This document shows positions 49,298-50,000 of a stretch of DNA of 50,000 nucleotides, piece by piece. The position numbers were made by a program, and so were the translations under genes. The stretch comes from Guillardia theta CCMP2712. Lineage: Eukaryota > Cryptophyceae > Pyrenomonadales > Geminigeraceae. A model generated the notes under the pieces. The model was not told where the DNA came from and did not search any database. It was given only the letters and a program-made list of their open reading frames with translations. The DNA lies in the NCBI RefSeq assembly GCF_000315625.1, contig NW_005434624.1:51400-101399 (forward strand), given 5' to 3'. The stretch's first letter is position 1. Each line of letters begins with the position of its first letter.

Positions 49298-50000
49298 ATG
49301 AGCGCAAGGACAACGCTCTGTGCCTTCTGCACCCTCCTGTTTGTGGTCATACACTACTACCCTGTCCTGTGCAGTCATGGTAAAAGCTTCATGGACACTG
49401 CTAATGTCTGACTTGGCGTTGTAGAGGGTCAAGAACCATACGTGCATATCATCCGACCTCGTATGCCTGCCTGCCTCCCCCTGCCTGCCTGCCTGCCTGC
49501 CCTGCCTCCCTCCCTGCCTCCCTCCCTTTCCCTTCCCGTCTCTCTTTCTCTATCTCCATCTCCCTCTTCCCCTTCGTTTCTCGTCACCCCCCTTCTTCTC
49601 CATCTCTTCATCTGCCTCTTTCCTCGTCTCTTTCCTTCTACCTCCATCCTCCTTCCCTTCTGCCGACCCCTGAGGTCTGTTGGCAGAGGGCGACATCTGC
49701 ATGCTCGAGGAGGACGGGGGCCTCCTCGTGGAGATTCAAATCTTCAGGTGGTATGAAGGCAGACTGCGGGTCCGAGTCAACGGAACGTCCTTGGCGGATA
49801 TGACAGAAGGACACCTGCATGGTGAGGAGGGGAGGAGGGGAGGGGAGGAGGGGAGGGGAGGAGGAGGAGGAGGAGGAGAGGGGAGAGCAAGGGAGAAGAA
49901 GAGAAGGGGAGGGAGAGAGTACGGGACAAGAAGAGAAGGGGAGGAGGGGAGGAGGAGAGGAGCTGAAGTCTCCGGGATCAGGAGGTGACGAGGAGGGGAT
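49298..50000 (+). CDS. Secreted or membrane protein, N-terminal part only
   Basis: Exons 49298-49379, 49425-49460 and 49687-49821 join in phase 1 each time; the next donor starts a gaggagggg-rich intron that reaches the window edge. The first exon is a good signal peptide or anchor (LCAFCTLLFVVIHYYPVLCS). The mature start reads GQEPYVHIIRPQGD, then LLVEIQIFRWYEGRLRV with an NGTS glycosylation site. I do not recognise a family from 84 residues. Confidence 0.6.

Overview
The window is eukaryotic nuclear DNA. Nearly every protein is split by short spliceosomal introns, mostly 40-110 nt with GTRNG...YAG ends. Genes are dense on both strands. Genes sit between purine/pyrimidine microsatellites, GC-rich islands and tracts built on GGGGTAGGGG. 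TRAPPC6 and VTC1 orthologues, a plant-type TTTAGGG pair and giant IPT/REJ surface proteins suggest a free-living, probably photosynthetic protist. My best guess is a cryptophyte such as Guillardia theta; this is a guess from style and cannot be proved without a search.

Layout. 1-4195 (-): most of a large Sfi1-like centrin-binding repeat protein that runs off the left edge and carries an in-frame 268-residue tandem duplication. 4196-6465: hairpin, GC-rich island, G-rich tract, no gene. 6466-7816 (+): START lipid-binding protein. 8049-8950 (-): GT25-like glycosyltransferase with a signal-peptide exon and an apparent frameshift. 9012-9530: pentamer and heptamer repeats. 9974-10488 (+): parvulin prolyl isomerase. 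10555-13145 (-): PPR-like organellar helical-repeat protein. 13610-14093: triplet repeat. 14712-16602 (+): cyclic-nucleotide-binding-domain protein. 17224-34937 (-): one giant gene of at least ten exons, about 5,740 residues.

The giant gene is the most striking object. I joined its exons by reading splice sites and phase. Its order is signal peptide, PAN-like module, Cys-rich repeat array interrupted by a SPRY-like domain, FN3 domains, a long run of IPT/TIG-like domains, REJ/PKD region, GPS motif, EGF and DUF4215-like modules, one transmembrane helix, and a cytoplasmic tail with three near-identical zinc ribbons. It looks like a cell-surface receptor or adhesion protein.

Right part. 36813-37194: a Tourist/PIF-Harbinger-like MITE with 28-bp TIRs and TTA target duplications. 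37777-38656 (+): TRAPPC6/Trs33, eight exons. 39071-39624 (-): VTC1, four exons. 41012-42677 (-): 476-residue unknown protein whose first junction needs a 19-nt intron. 43-45 kb: weak gene candidates around a long GAT repeat. 45088-47392 (-): transketolase-like enzyme with a GC-AG intron. 49298 to the right edge (+): start of a secreted or membrane protein.

The genes serve unrelated housekeeping roles (centrosome fibre, lipid binding, vesicle tethering, polyphosphate and acidocalcisome function, carbon metabolism). No operon-like logic is expected.
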